From Euglena gracilis (Eukaryota > Euglenida > Euglenophyceae > Euglenales): 64,000 nt of DNA. The notes under the pieces are model-generated. The model made no database searches and had not been told where the DNA came from. It was given only the letters and a program-made list of their open reading frames with translations. Numbering within the stretch: the stretch's first letter is position 1; every line of letters begins with the position of its first letter. Positions 20,950 through 32,763 of the stretch are shown in pieces. The translations under genes and the position numbers were made by a program. The stretch lies in NCBI GenBank assembly GCA_039621445.1, contig CP154957.1:17678595-17742594 (forward strand). The letters run 5' to 3'.

Positions 20950-23900
20950 CATTGCATTGCATTCCTCCTGATCCCCAGGATGTGCAAAAAAGGCAATTTT
21001 GTCAAAGTTTTAAAACACAAGAAAAAAACCATGTTTGCCCCCCCTGGATGGCGAAGTGAGATCTGTAGAGGACGGTTTGAGCAGAACCACAAATGGAAGA
21101 ACACATTGCACACAGACAGAACACGACTAGTTTCAAAAATATCTCACAAAAAAAACTGCACACACAAAAAAAACATTTTTGTCATTGAAGAGAGCAAGGT
21201 TAAAAAATGTTGCCAATGAACTTCGGCAGAAGCCACAAATCAAAAGAACTCCTGCAAAACTGCTTAAATACCAAAAGATGAGAAGAAAAATAAACACTGC
21301 AAATATCAGAGTTCAGGAAAAGAGGCTGGGAATTATCTTGCGACATTTGGGGGGGGGGCAGCCCGAGAAGCAGTGCCCTCTGAAGGGCGTGGCAGAGAGG
21401 GGCAGGCTCAGGAGCCCCGTCGCAGGGACTTCCGGAATGGGAGACACTGAGACACCCCGCGAGGCCCAGGGCCGCACGGCAGCGGCTCTGGCGCGGAGGC
21501 GGCCGGCCGGGGGCCGGGGTCAGGGTTTTTTTTAAGACCGGGGGGACCACCCCCCAGCCCCTGGGGTGGGCCCCCCCAGGGGGGGGGGGGGGGGGCTCGG
21601 GGACCCACCCACTTTTGCCCGAAAATGGCCAAAAATGCTAACAATAGCACCTTTTTCAAAATTTTTGGTGCCTTCGCTGAAAAGGATATACCCACCAGCC
21701 CCAACCCACACCCCCCCCCGGGGGGGGGGGGTAGGGTGGGTGGGTCCCTTGGACCTCCCTCCCCCGGGGGTGGGGGTCCAAGACTAAAAAAAACCCCTTG
21801 CCGGGGTCTGCGGGGGCAATATAGGGCGGAGGGACCCCGCAGTGCCCCGTGAGACGGGGGCGGGGGGGCCCCCACCCCAATCTGCACCCCAAGAGTCCAT
21901 GCTCCTGCGCTTGGACTCTGATGTCGGGTACTGTCGACTCGATGGCGAGGTTCGACACCTCCTCGGAACCAGCACAACGCCCAAAAACCCTTCAGAGGGC
22001 TGAATTTTTTGGCCCAAATGCAATAAAGTACTTGGAAAGGCTTCTTGAGGAATCTCTTGAGGAAAAAGGGATGCATTCATTCCGGGAAACACAAAAAACT
22101 GCTCAAAAATCAGTTTCCTGACACCAAAAAATACGGATTGGTGAAAAAAAATGAGCCATACCGTCTGCTGGGTTGGGATTCGGCGAACAACACTTGACAC
22201 TCCCTCGAGCGTTCTCAGAAAGAACAATAATTCCCACAGTGCACTGTACAGCCGGGAACCATGTCCCACGACTGTCGCTCTGAGTAATCGAAAATGCACC
22301 AAGCAGGTGCGAGCACTCGGAATGCTGATTCAAAAGTGGGACAAGGCTGTTCCTTTCAAGGTTGGTTTCCGAAGTAACGCTTTTGAGTTTGAGGCAAGAG
22401 GAACAAGGGGGTTTGCAGACCGGCTGGTATTATTCAGTGACACATGATATGTATGTACATTTTTTTGCAGCAAGAGGTGACAGGTCTACTGCAAATGACT
22501 GGCCACATTATGCAGCCCACAACACCAGGTCTAAGGGGCAATTTACATCTTTTGCGTGCCATAAATGTTGTGTTATGTGCATACATCTGGACCATTAAGT
22601 GATGGGTGCGACCACCACCCGCGCAAATATGCACAGGTTTCCTTACGGTGGATTCTGCTCAACCCCTTTTTGTGGCTTTGTAATGCATTAATTTGTTGGC
22701 CGGGAATGAAGAGAAAAAAAACAACAAAAAACTGTCTCATTTCTTTTCAAAACATTTCCTAAAAGAAATCAAAAATATCGCCAGAAGAAATGTAAAAAAA
22801 ACACAACGAAAAACACCAAAATTCGAAATAAAAATAAAAATACAAAACAGCACATTAAGCATTGGTTTCCCGCCTGTCTGGACCAGTTCTGTGGAGGGAG
22901 GGTGAAGCTCGGGGGTTCAGCTGGTCTGCTGTGTTGGCAGGGTGACAAACGTCCAATTGCAAATCCTCTCCCTCTTTTCCTTTCCCGGTAGATCGGAGAG
23001 AAATAATGAAACCGTTTCAGGCATTTTGGGTGGTTGGGGAGGCTTCAGAGTCAAGTTCTGGCAAGCCGACTTCACTGCCCCGGACCGAGTCGGCCTCACT
23101 GGGTGAGCTAGGACAAAAGGGCTGCTGGCTGAAAACTTTCTCGGGGGGGGGGGGGGGGGGGGGGTCGGACTTCCAGAAATGGGCTGCCCCAAGGCTCCAC
23201 AGAAATCAAGAAGGTCTGAAAAAGGAACTTGAACTTGAAGTCCACAGATCGGAAGGCCACGCTGGGGTGGAGGGAAACGGCAGGGAACGAGTTGTGTGGA
23301 GTGCCGTCAGGGCACAGAAACCAGTGTATGTTTTGGAAAATCATTCCCAGTTTCTTCACAAAAAAACTAAAATCAAAACCAAAGAGCAAAAAAATTGCAA
23401 ATCACGGGGAAAAAAAGCAACACTAAAAGATTTTTGATTCACATTTTCGATTTTATTTTTAATTAAATCTTGGGTGCACGCCGATCCCAAACACAGAATT
23501 TACTGGGGGAAAAATTCAAAAAGACAAAATGGCTGATTTTTCTGAGTTGAAAAATCAAATTAAATAAAATGCAAGTATTACAAGGGACAAAATAAAAAAT
23601 CACATTAATTGAATTGAAAACCACAAAAGTAAAACACAAAAACCGTGTTTCTGACCAACTGGCAAAATCCTTCATCAATGCCGGTGTATTATTGCACCAG
23701 TTTTACAAAGTTTCCCCCCTCAAGATGACAAGTGTGTCTGATACGGTTACCTTCGCCGAATCACAGATCACAGGATGCACGTTCCCAAGAGTCGGCTGAG
23801 GCTGCCATTTTCAAGCCTACTCTGGAACAGAGGCACCATCAAAATCGCACCATAACACTTGCTTCGCCAAGACTTTGTGTTCCACCAAACAACCACCCAG

Positions 23901-24400
23901 CCCACCAGCCAGCCACCCCCCTGCTCCCCAGAGACTCCCCAGAGGACTCCCCAGCAAGGCTCAGCCGTGCCTCTGACAACCCATTAATATCCACAATAGC
24001 CACACAACCACAGCCGTGGCTGCCACTTGGTGGCACACACTTGACACTTGGAGCACAGAGGTCTGCGACAACGTTTGCGCGTGACGAATGCAGCCGACCC
24101 CCCCTTCTTGTAGGAGTGCCTTGAACAGCCGCCACTGCCGACCCAACCCCCGGCACCCCACCCAGGCAGGTGGTCGCAGAGGAACCGCTGGTGCAAACTG
24201 GGTCAGGGCCACCGCAGGTGGCAGGCGGGGGAATGCCTGGGTCGCAGGTGGTAGGCGGTGGGTGGCCGCGGCAGAGGTCGGGGCCGGGGGACACCTCGAG
24301 GACATTGGCCGTCTGTTGCACCGAGGAGTCGGCACCAATTGTCAATCCACACCTGACAGTAGCCTCCTTTCTACGCTCAGCATCCTGGCTGTGAACCTAA
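20950..24400. other. No gene recognised
   Basis: Low-complexity A-rich and G-run DNA. It includes C(n)G(n) palindromes near 21715 and a G22 run at 23144-23164. Open frames up to about 220 codons are Pro/Gly-rich products of the G runs and lack motifs. Confidence 0.6.
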
Positions 24401-24912
24401 CCCCCCCCCCCAAATATAAGAAACCCCTCGCTATAAGAAACCCCCAAATACAAGAAACCCTTTGGCTGATTTTCAGCCGACACCCAAATATAAGAAACCC
24501 CCGAATATAAGAAACCCCTGGGCTGTTGGACGTCAATCCAAATATAAGAAACCCCTCATTTTCACCATGGGCCACAGCAAATCTCAAGGCGCGGTCAACA
24601 CAAAGATGAAGCCAGTCCAGTCTATTGCTTCTTTGCAAAGCAAGAGTTCAGCAGCAACTGCTTTTTGGAGACACCTGTCCCTGCCACGACCCTCTTCCCC
24701 ACTGCTTCAATGGCAGTCAGACATGAAGAATCCTACACACAGTGGTCATGTAATTAATTATATGAAGGAACCGAAGGAAGAAAAAGTTCCATTTATAAGA
24801 AACCCTTGGGGCCGGCCTTCGACACCCAAATATAAGAAACCCCCATATATAAGAAACCCTTTGGGCCGATCGGTCGACACCCAAATATAAGAAACGGGTT
24901 TCTTATATTGGG
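24400..24912 (+). repeat. ATATAAGAAACCC repeat cluster
   Basis: About ten copies of (AAA)TATAAGAAACCCC occur in two clusters (24415-24560 and 24790-24895). They end in the palindrome AATATAAGAAAC-GG-GTTTCTTATATT at 24884-24909. Confidence 0.88.
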
Positions 24913-24965
24913 GGGGGGGTTAACCCAAATGCCCCGAAAGCCCAAAAAAAAACAATGAGATAATG

Positions 24966-25107
24966 CCCTGCATCGTCCAGCATGGCCCAGCATGGCCCTG
25001 CATCGCCCTGCATTGCCCAACATTGCCCAGCATATTGCCCAGCATTGCTCGGCATCGCCCAGCATCGCCCAGCATCGCCCAGCATCGCCCTGCATCGCCC
25101 AGCATCG
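24966..25107 (+). repeat. CATCGCCCAG 10-bp minisatellite
   Basis: About fourteen units of CATCGCCCAG with variants such as CATTGCCCAG and CATGGCCCAG. There is no coding evidence on either strand. Confidence 0.93.
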
Positions 25108-25249
25108 CCCAGCATCATCAGAGGTGTTTGCCCGGGAGGTCGGTATAAATGGGTCAAGATGCTCGACTCGGGGGGGGGGGGAGCAGGGACGATGCGACGG
25201 ACATGTTTCGTCGTGGCCAAAATAAACAACAATTGACCTGGTCACATTA

Positions 25250-28220
25250 TTGGCTGGGGTGGGCCCGTTTTTTTTTGGGGGGGTCTTACTGGGCCCTCCT
25301 TGTGCTTTGTTGTGCTTAAGCTTAACGCCAGATGCCAGAGAGGGGGTCGGCATAAATGGGGGATGGGTGTTGGTATAAACGTGGGTTGGTCAACATGGTA
25401 TTTGGGGGGTTGGCTTGTGAAACATGCAGGCCCTTGGGTCCTGACTGAGAGGTTTGGATTTGTTTGCTTGAATGCTGCCCTCAATATCTCCTCATCAGGA
25501 AATGTCTTGTCACAGAAAAAAACAACGTCTCGAAAAATTAACAGCTGAATTAATAACATCCAGAGAGGCGTCAAAAAATGTGATGGCAAATCAGCAGGCA
25601 GGGCGTCCTACCACATTCAATGAAAACTTTACAAAAAATGACGAAAAAATCGCCACAGTGAGAGAATAAAGTTCCTTCTGGCATCCTTGGACCATCACCC
25701 ATCCCGCAAAACATAAAGAAAATGCGTTTTTGGTTATTTTCATTTTTGACCTGGGACCAGCCGTTGGCAAGCCTAGTATACACACAAGGAGCAAACGAGG
25801 AAAAAATAACATCTCATTAAACAACATGTGAAAGAGGCTCAGATATAATTTTCTGAAAGTTCTGAACGTTATTTTTTTTCCAGGGGACAGTACGCAGTTA
25901 TAAGAGGTTCGGTGTGGTGGCGTCATGGCCCAGCATCCCATGGATTGTCAAACTTGCACTGAAGCAGCCGAGGTGCCACCCGGAATGGTACGGCCATAGA
26001 GGTCGACCGAGCTCTGTTGGCAACATGAGGAAGGGGAGTGAGGAAATGACACAGCATCCTGGGGTGTTGATTCTTTGGGGGAAGCACGGTTATGGGGGAT
26101 CTCTGTAACTGACACCGATAACGAGCAGCTATGCAACAAGATATAAGGTGCATTTTTTTTTTGCAATGCACCCACCCACAACCGACACTTTCCTCTCAGC
26201 CGATAGCCATGTTGGGGTGGAGTGTGGCAAGCACTAGCAGTGGGCAGTAAAAAATGCAACTGCATGTTATAGGGCAATTTAGGAACGGGTTTGGAGCCAC
26301 TTCGGACACAGTGAGACCGAACTCAGGTCAAATGTAGTCAAAATTTTGACCCGAAGGCGGCCGAAAAAAAATTCCAAAACAAAAACCTTACTTCCAGCCT
26401 AACTTTGGTCCTGAAATTGGTCAATTTTTGACATGCCAGTCTTAATCTAACCAAGTTGCCCAAAAATCGCGTGGTTCCCAGCAAAACGAACCAAAAAAAT
26501 ATCCCCTAAGTGGGACCCGGGTACCATCTCTGCCCCCCTCCCGGGTACAAAAGTAAGGGGAAAAGAAAAAACCAGCATACAGACCACGTGCCCCCCTTCT
26601 GGATTGGACGCTATTTCAGTCCTAATGTACACCTCCAGTCCCCCCCACGGGAGGGGGCGCTGGCACGGATGGGTGTGTTGAAGAGGGTCCTCGGGCGCTC
26701 ACGCATCAGAATGCTAGAATGCTGCAACCGCAGACTCGGCGATGTGGGGGGTCTTTCTGCAGGCTGAGTGAGAAAAAAAAGGTTGCCCAGGCACGTTGGG
26801 GGCCTCCGGGAAGGGGAATAATAAAATTAAGTTGTGAAAATGGGGGGGGGGGCAGGGGTTTGCCAACGCAACCAGGGTTGAAATCACGGATAGGATTGGT
26901 GGCCAATCTCCACTTTGATGACGGGATACATTTACACAGTTGCCAAATGTTGCCTCCCTGAATAACTTTGCGGGGAAAATCTAAGCGCAGCATATATTTT
27001 TAAAAAAATTAAATTTGTGATTTTTAAATTTAAATTTTGCAGGGTGCAGCCCTGTCCTTGCACAGCACCTCACCGGCCAGGACCTTACGGAGCGTCCATG
27101 TGGGCATATGGCCAGCGACATCAGGATGGGCTGGAGAGGATCGGGACGCAACAGCAGGGGGCCACCGGGAGCAGGACTGAACAGAAAGGGCTATTGAGGG
27201 GGTGGTTGGCCTCCCCCGAGGCACGGAACCCCCCCCCCTCACGCACCAGGATGGGAGAGGGGCAGGGCTGTCGGATAGGCCTGTGGTTGTGGGGGGGGGA
27301 CCCCACATCCAGGAGGGGGGATCGACCCCCCACCCAACGCCGCGCAAGGAAAAAATTCCTTCGGCCCCAAAAGAGAATTCTGACCTAAAAAGTGCATCCT
27401 GGAAACGGTGGGTGGTCGCCCCCCCCCCCCCCCAAGCACCGCCCACCAGGATGGGGGTGTGGGGATCGACTGGCCATCCCCACCAACAGAGCTGTGGGGA
27501 CTCCCGCCCAGCCCTGGCAAGGGGAATGGGCTTTCAAGGATTCCCGTTAGGCCCTGGCCATCGGGTGCCCCAGGGAGGCAAGCCGTGGAGGGGGGGGGGA
27601 GGGGCAGAAGGGGGGGGGGCACATGGGATGGCTGACAGGCAACGGCGAGTCCAGGACCCCGGCCGAGCTGGTCGGCATGGGGGAGTGGCCGGCAGGGGGC
27701 AACCGAGAGGGAGGCCTCCCCGCAGTGGTGGGGCCCCACACATTCACAAGCGGGCATTGTCCGGGATGTCCCCCTCCCCGAGCCCACGGAACACCACCGA
27801 GAGGGAGGCCTCCCCGCAGTGGTGGGGCCCCACACATTCACAAGCGGGCATTGTCCGGGATGTCCCCCTCCCCGAGCCCACGGAACACCAACGTGAAAAT
27901 CCTGATGGAGGACGTTCGTGGGGGTTTAAAAATTGTGAATTTCTGTAAAAATGGCAATCTGGACGGCCCGGACACCCCTGTTCATTATGCAAGGTGGTTC
28001 ATCATACATGGGGGGGAGTTCTGCGTATTGTATGGTGTGCTTCTACGTGTTGTATGTAAACAAGACTATTGTATTGCATACGTATTGTACTGTACGTAAG
28101 CAGGAGGACATTCATGTGGCAGCTGATCATCACCGTTTGCATACAGGATCCCGGGAAGGGGAAATAAAAAAACATTCACGACAAAAACAGCACCCAACCA
28201 CTTCCAAACCCCACCTACCT
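25250..28220. other. No gene recognised
   Basis: Mixed sequence with G runs. 27040-27900 is GC-rich, with a TTTGCAG acceptor-like site at 27042 and the 94-bp duplication. No frame carries a recognised motif. Confidence 0.55.
27702..27889 (+). repeat. 94-bp tandem duplication
   Basis: The 94-bp unit starting ACCGAGAGGGAGGCCTCCCC occurs twice with almost no change (27702 and 27796). The near identity points to a recent duplication. Confidence 0.93.
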
Positions 28221-28221
28221 G

Positions 28222-28470
28222 CCCCCCCTTGTCATACGACCGGGTTCCTGCAACTTGTGACTGGGGGGGGGGGGGTCGTAACACCCCCATAACCTGCAAC
28301 CTATGACTGGGGGGTGGATGTAAATGCGGGGGCGGTCGTAGGTAAGGTGGTGTTAAAATTTTCGCAACCTGCAATCTGTGACCGGGGGGGTCATAACACC
28401 CCCATGACATGCAACCTGTGAATGGGGGGTGGTCGTAAATGAGGGGTGGTCGTACAACAAGGGGGGGGGG
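28222..28470. repeat. C(n)TTGT foldback element 1
   Basis: It begins CCCCCCTTGTCATACGAC and ends GTCGTACAACAAGGGGGGGG, its near-exact reverse complement. The inside holds three or four degenerate units of CCTGCAACCTGTGACTGGGG. No ORF is credible. Confidence 0.8.
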
Positions 28471-29159
28471 GGGGGGGGGAGGGGATTTTTTCTGTACCCG
28501 TGAACACAAACACACAAAATAATTATCTCTTGGGAGGCCATTTGCACAATGGAGGACAAATGCTGCAACCAAGATGCACAGTTCATGCCCTGCGAATTTG
28601 GGAGGCAGACACACTGGGTGGAAAAGGAGGCATTCAGTGCTGACAACGGTACAACACCGTCTAGAAGCCAATGCCAATTGGAAAGGCGGGAGTGCGTCTC
28701 GTGGAAAAAAAGGGGGGGTAAGCGGACGGTGCTCTGGTCCGCCATTAGCCATCCCCAACTAACACCCAGACAACTCAAAAAACGAACATTTCCCGGAAGA
28801 ACAAAAAAAATAAATCAGCAGGGGAAAAAATGGACATATATCGTCCTACATTGGAGATGTATATATTGAGATGGGTGGGCAAAAATATTTTGAAGTCTCA
28901 ATGAGAAGTATTCCGAAGCCGTTTTTTTTTCATAAAACACAAATTTTTCGTAAAAACTGGGATACATTTGGTCAATGAAAACCAAAATAAAATTCACCTG
29001 TACACAGCAAAAAAAAAAACAATGAGCGCAACCTGAATATCCTTAAACGTCCCAAACAAATAAAAAATAAAAGATGCATATTTTTTGAAGTAATGATGTT
29101 GCATGGTTAAAATATCAATACAAACAAGACATATGTCATACAGACACATGTCTGTACGT

Positions 29160-29495
29160 ACGCACATACATACATACATATAGATGGATGGATGGATGGA
29201 TGGATAGATGGATGGATGGATGGATGGATAGACGGACGGATGGATGGATGGATGGATGGATGGATGGATGGATGGATGGATGGATGGATGGAGGGAGGGA
29301 GGGATGGAGGGAGGGAGGGAGGGAGGGATGGAGGGAGGGAGGGAGGGGGGGAGGGAGGGAGGGAGGGAGGGAGGGAGGGAGGGAGGGAGGGAGGGAGGGA
29401 GGGAGGGAGGGAGGGAGGGAGGGAGGGAGGGAGGGAGGGAGGGAGGGAGGAAGGGAGGGAGTGAGGGAGGGAGGGAGGGAGGGAGGGAGGGAGGA
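29160..29495 (+). repeat. (GATG)n then (GAGG)n microsatellite
   Basis: TGGA tetranucleotides run from about 29181 to 29290, then GAGGGAGG tetranucleotides to 29493, with few interruptions. The two related repeats meet without a spacer. Confidence 0.97.
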
Positions 29496-30124
29496 TGAGA
29501 GTGAACAGGGGGAGCGGGTCGTATGGAGTGACCCGGGTCCCCGGGTCCGACTTTTCCGTTGCCGGGGAAATACCCTGTTTCCGGGAATCTGGCGGCTGAT
29601 CCCGGGAGGGTTTGCATCCAATATTAGGTTGGGGTATGGATTGTCGCGCTGAAAATTAGCCATAATCAGGGTAAAGATAGGCCGGAAGTTCGGTCCCTCC
29701 TTTGCAAGATTTGGTCCCTACTTTGCAAAAAAAACGCCCAAAATCGAACTAAATTCGGCCGAAATTGTCTGGAATGCGGCCGAACTTCTGCCTAACTTTC
29801 CAAAAAATGGGCCCTAGGCAGGAATCCTAACTTTCCCCGAAGGTCTGATGCAATTTCATTTTTTCCCTTATGCTGCTGGAAGGGAATATATATTGCAACA
29901 AGAGCATCGGACATCAGCGCATTGTTTGTCAAGCCATTCAGGAGAACAAGAATTGTTGTGTCGTAGGGTCGACTATGCCTGGCCCAAGCACGTGGACATG
30001 AGGTGGCTGCGGGGTGGGCGCTTTGCCTCTTGATTGGTTACCGCTGAAGTCCAGCTTCTTCCAGCGGCACAGAAATTAAGGTATTCAGAGTTACCTCACT
30101 GGGACCCTCCCAGGGGGGAGGTGG

Positions 30125-30273
30125 GTGCTTATGTGTGTGCGCGCGCGTGCGTGCATGTGTGTGTGTGTGTGTGTGTCTGCGTGTGTGGGTGAGTGGGTGG
30201 GTGGGTGGGTTTTGTTTGTGAGCATGTGTGTGCATGAATGCGGGTGTGGGTGTGGGTGTGGGTGTGGGGGGGG
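30125..30273 (+). repeat. TG-rich and (TGTGGG)n repeat at LINE 3' end
   Basis: GTGTGCGCGCGTGCG and GTGTGT tracts, then GTGGGTGG, then four GGTGTG units at 30241-30268 and a G run. This is the 3' flank of the LINE and shares the TGTGGG unit with its 5' flank. Confidence 0.9.
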
Positions 30274-30373
30274 GGCTCGGTTGGCGATGGAGCTGTCCAT
30301 CACCGGGCGCTGAGTGGGCTCAACGGCCTAGGCGCGAACCCAGGCCGCGATTCCCGCGCCCTGGCCCACCGGG

Positions 30374-32650
30374 CTAGGTGGGCGGGCCCTCCGTGGCACG
30401 CCCATGGGGAGGCGGCCGGGGACGAGCGGGCTGCATCCAGTCGGCCAAGGTGGCCTGCTTCTTCCGCGGGGGTGGGTCGGCCGGCAGCGGGGCGGGTCGG
30501 CGTGCTGAGGAGCTGGCATCCGCGGCTAGGGGGCTGCGGGAGGCAGGCGGTCGACGGCCGGAGAGAGCCGGGGTGGGCGGCCGGCGGTCGGAGGAGACCG
30601 CGCGACGTTTGGGGGCTACACGGTGCGGCCGGGCTGGGTCGGGCGGGCTGGGGGGGTCTGCATGGGCTGGTGTGGGGGCGTTCACTGAGACGGCCGACAC
30701 TGTCGCGGTCTCGGACGCTGGGTCTGGAGGGGGCGATGACGATGGCGCCGGAGGGAGCAAGGGCATCGGGGCTGCCGGGGTCACCGGGGGGAGGGCGGGG
30801 GCCAGCAAGCTGCGAAGGTACAGCTGCCAGTGTGCCACGAACCGGTGGTACCAGGCGGCACCCGCTCCGGCTGTGGGCTCCACCACCTGCACCGACCATC
30901 GGACGTGGTGGAAGCACGGGAGGCCCCGGGCGAGGGGGAGGTGAACGTCCTTGTGGAAGAACCAGTCCAGGTCGGGGGACTGCCGCACGCGGGTCTGGAG
31001 GCGGCGGGTGAAGCCCGACAGGATCTTGGACGGGTCGGCGCCGGTGGAGGGGAAGGGGCGATCGTGGTCGATCTCCCACAGCAGCAACAGGGCCATGCTG
31101 CACTCGCCCCGGTCCGGGGGTACGGGGGTGAGGGAACGGTGATCGCGGATCCACGGGACGAAGGTGGAGTCGGCGGAGGTCATCCGGTGGTGGAGGGCGG
31201 CCGCGGGGTGGGCGGCCTCGCGGGCTTGGGTGGAGCGTCGCCACCGGTCCGCGTCCAGCGAGGTCTTGGGGGCACGGCTGTAATAGAACGTGCCCTGACG
31301 CCGGATTCTCGAGAGGGGGGGCTGCATCAAGGCAGATTCGGCCAGCAAGTTGCTCAGCACGCGGGCCACAGCGGACACGCGGTCCTTGACCGGGGTGCCG
31401 GGGGAGGCGGTGAAAGGCTCTCCCGTGGTGGACTCGAAGAGGGCCAGGATGGCGACGGCGGAGCATCCGGAGGCGGCCGGGCAGGCCACCATCTCATCGC
31501 GCAGGAGCTCGTCGAGGCGGGAGCGCAGCCACAGCCGTCGGGCTTCGCCATGCGGTGGGGTGGGTGTGGGGCTCGGAGGGGGGCGGGGGGCGGCGCGGTC
31601 GGAGATCTCCCACTGGCGGAGGGTGGGGACGGTGGGCTGGCGTGAGGCGGGGAGCGGGCAGGGACGACGGAGGCGGGGAGCCGATGGGCTGGGGGGGACC
31701 GGGGCAGGCCCGGGTGAGGGATCCGCCAGCACGAGGGTGTAGCGGCGGCTGAGCAGCTCAGCGAGGCGCTCGGCCAACGCCACGTGGAGGCGGCGCAGGA
31801 AGCGAACCGCATCTGCCGAGGACAGAGGGTGGTGCTGCAGGGTGGACGTCGGGATCAGGGCCGCCGTGAGGGGAAGATGGTGCTGATGCAGCCAGTCCGC
31901 TGGGGGAGGGGGGACGGCCAAGCGGCAGGCGAGAGCCACCGAGGCCCACAGGGTGGGGAGCGCCGCTGGCCAGTCGCGTGAGCCGGTGGCCGGACAGTCT
32001 GCCAGGAGGTGGCGGTCATCTTCGTCCATCTCGGCACAGCAAGGGCATAGCGCGGAGTCGACCCATCGGCCTCGGAGGCGGCGGGCTTGGGTGGCCAGGC
32101 AGCCGCTCCGGACGCGGGCGACCCACTTCACCACTGCTGGGGCCACCGGGTGGCGGAACTGGCCTGACGCGCAGCAAGGCCGCAGGAAGATGGCGACCGA
32201 GGAGGGCCAGTCGAAGTCCATCTCCGCGGGGTACAGCAGCTCGAGGCGGGGGCGGGTGCCAGGGGGTCCCCAGGAACGGCGTTGACGACGCCACCAGGTC
32301 ACGGGGAAGGCGGACAGCACGTCGATGACAGGGGCGCCGGAGGGGTCCAGCAGCTCGACGGCGTCGCGGCAGGAGGGGGGCGGATCCCAGACGGGGAGGC
32401 CGGTGTCTCGGGTGGCCCGCTTGGCGAGGGAGTCGGCCTGGTCGTTGCCGATGGCGAGGGGGTGACCGGAGGCGATGGCGTCCTCCTGGTGGGCCTGCAC
32501 CTTGTGCAGCGCGGGGGCGGAGGGGCAGCTGCGGGCGAGCTCCAGCACGTGGCGGACATCGAAGCGATCGACGCAGCGGAGGGCGGCGGCGGTGGAGCGG
32601 GAACCCCAGCGAAGCAGCAGCTGAAGGGAGCACAGGCTGTCGGAGAACAC
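30374..32650 (-). CDS. LINE ORF2: RNase H end, CCHC knuckle, long C-terminus
   Basis: In a third frame the RNase H resumes at VFSDSLCSLQLLLRWG (third acidic residue) and ends with KVQAHQ...AIGNDQADSLAKRA (His54, Asp70, Asp73 of this segment). A CX2CX8HX4C knuckle follows at residues 202-219 (CPCC...H...C), as in many LINE ORF2 C-termini. The next 500 residues are not recognised; a Pro-rich, basic region near residues 630-758 ends with KKQATLADWMQPARP, which resembles a PCNA-binding box. The protein stops at 30374, leaving about 100 nt before the ACACCC repeat. Confidence 0.85.
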   Translation of the reverse strand: MFSDSLCSLQLLLRWGSRSTAAALRCVDRFDVRHVLELARSCPSAPALHKVQAHQEDAIASGHPLAIGNDQADSLAKRATRDTGLPVWDPPPSCRDAVELLDPSGAPVIDVLSAFPVTWWRRQRRSWGPPGTRPRLELLYPAEMDFDWPSSVAIFLRPCCASGQFRHPVAPAVVKWVARVRSGCLATQARRLRGRWVDSALCPCCAEMDEDDRHLLADCPATGSRDWPAALPTLWASVALACRLAVPPPPADWLHQHHLPLTAALIPTSTLQHHPLSSADAVRFLRRLHVALAERLAELLSRRYTLVLADPSPGPAPVPPSPSAPRLRRPCPLPASRQPTVPTLRQWEISDRAAPRPPPSPTPTPPHGEARRLWLRSRLDELLRDEMVACPAASGCSAVAILALFESTTGEPFTASPGTPVKDRVSAVARVLSNLLAESALMQPPLSRIRRQGTFYYSRAPKTSLDADRWRRSTQAREAAHPAAALHHRMTSADSTFVPWIRDHRSLTPVPPDRGECSMALLLLWEIDHDRPFPSTGADPSKILSGFTRRLQTRVRQSPDLDWFFHKDVHLPLARGLPCFHHVRWSVQVVEPTAGAGAAWYHRFVAHWQLYLRSLLAPALPPVTPAAPMPLLPPAPSSSPPPDPASETATVSAVSVNAPTPAHADPPSPPDPARPHRVAPKRRAVSSDRRPPTPALSGRRPPASRSPLAADASSSARRPAPLPADPPPRKKQATLADWMQPARPRPPPHGRATEGPPT

Positions 32651-32763
32651 CTCTGAGGGGCAGCGCCGAGGGCCGCCAGCTCACAGTGGGTACTGCTGCG
32701 GGGTGCGGGGACACTGATCAGGGAGAAGTCCTCGGTGTCGGGGAACCATGCTGCGGCTCCGCC

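Noticed and set aside
24966-25107. CRISPR-like regular repeats
   Set aside because: The 10-bp units are directly adjacent with no spacers; it is a minisatellite in a eukaryotic genome.
27042-27230. Plus-strand exon after a TTTGCAG acceptor
   Set aside because: There are three competing frames, no clear donor and no recognisable peptide.
28994-29663. Pro-Ser-Leu and Gly-Arg-Glu repeat proteins
   Set aside because: They come from GATG/GAGG microsatellite and are open in several frames on both strands.
30330-30350. Possible tRNA-like B box (GGTTCGCGCC on the minus strand) in the LINE 3' tail
   Set aside because: It is a partial match with no A box at proper spacing and no cloverleaf.
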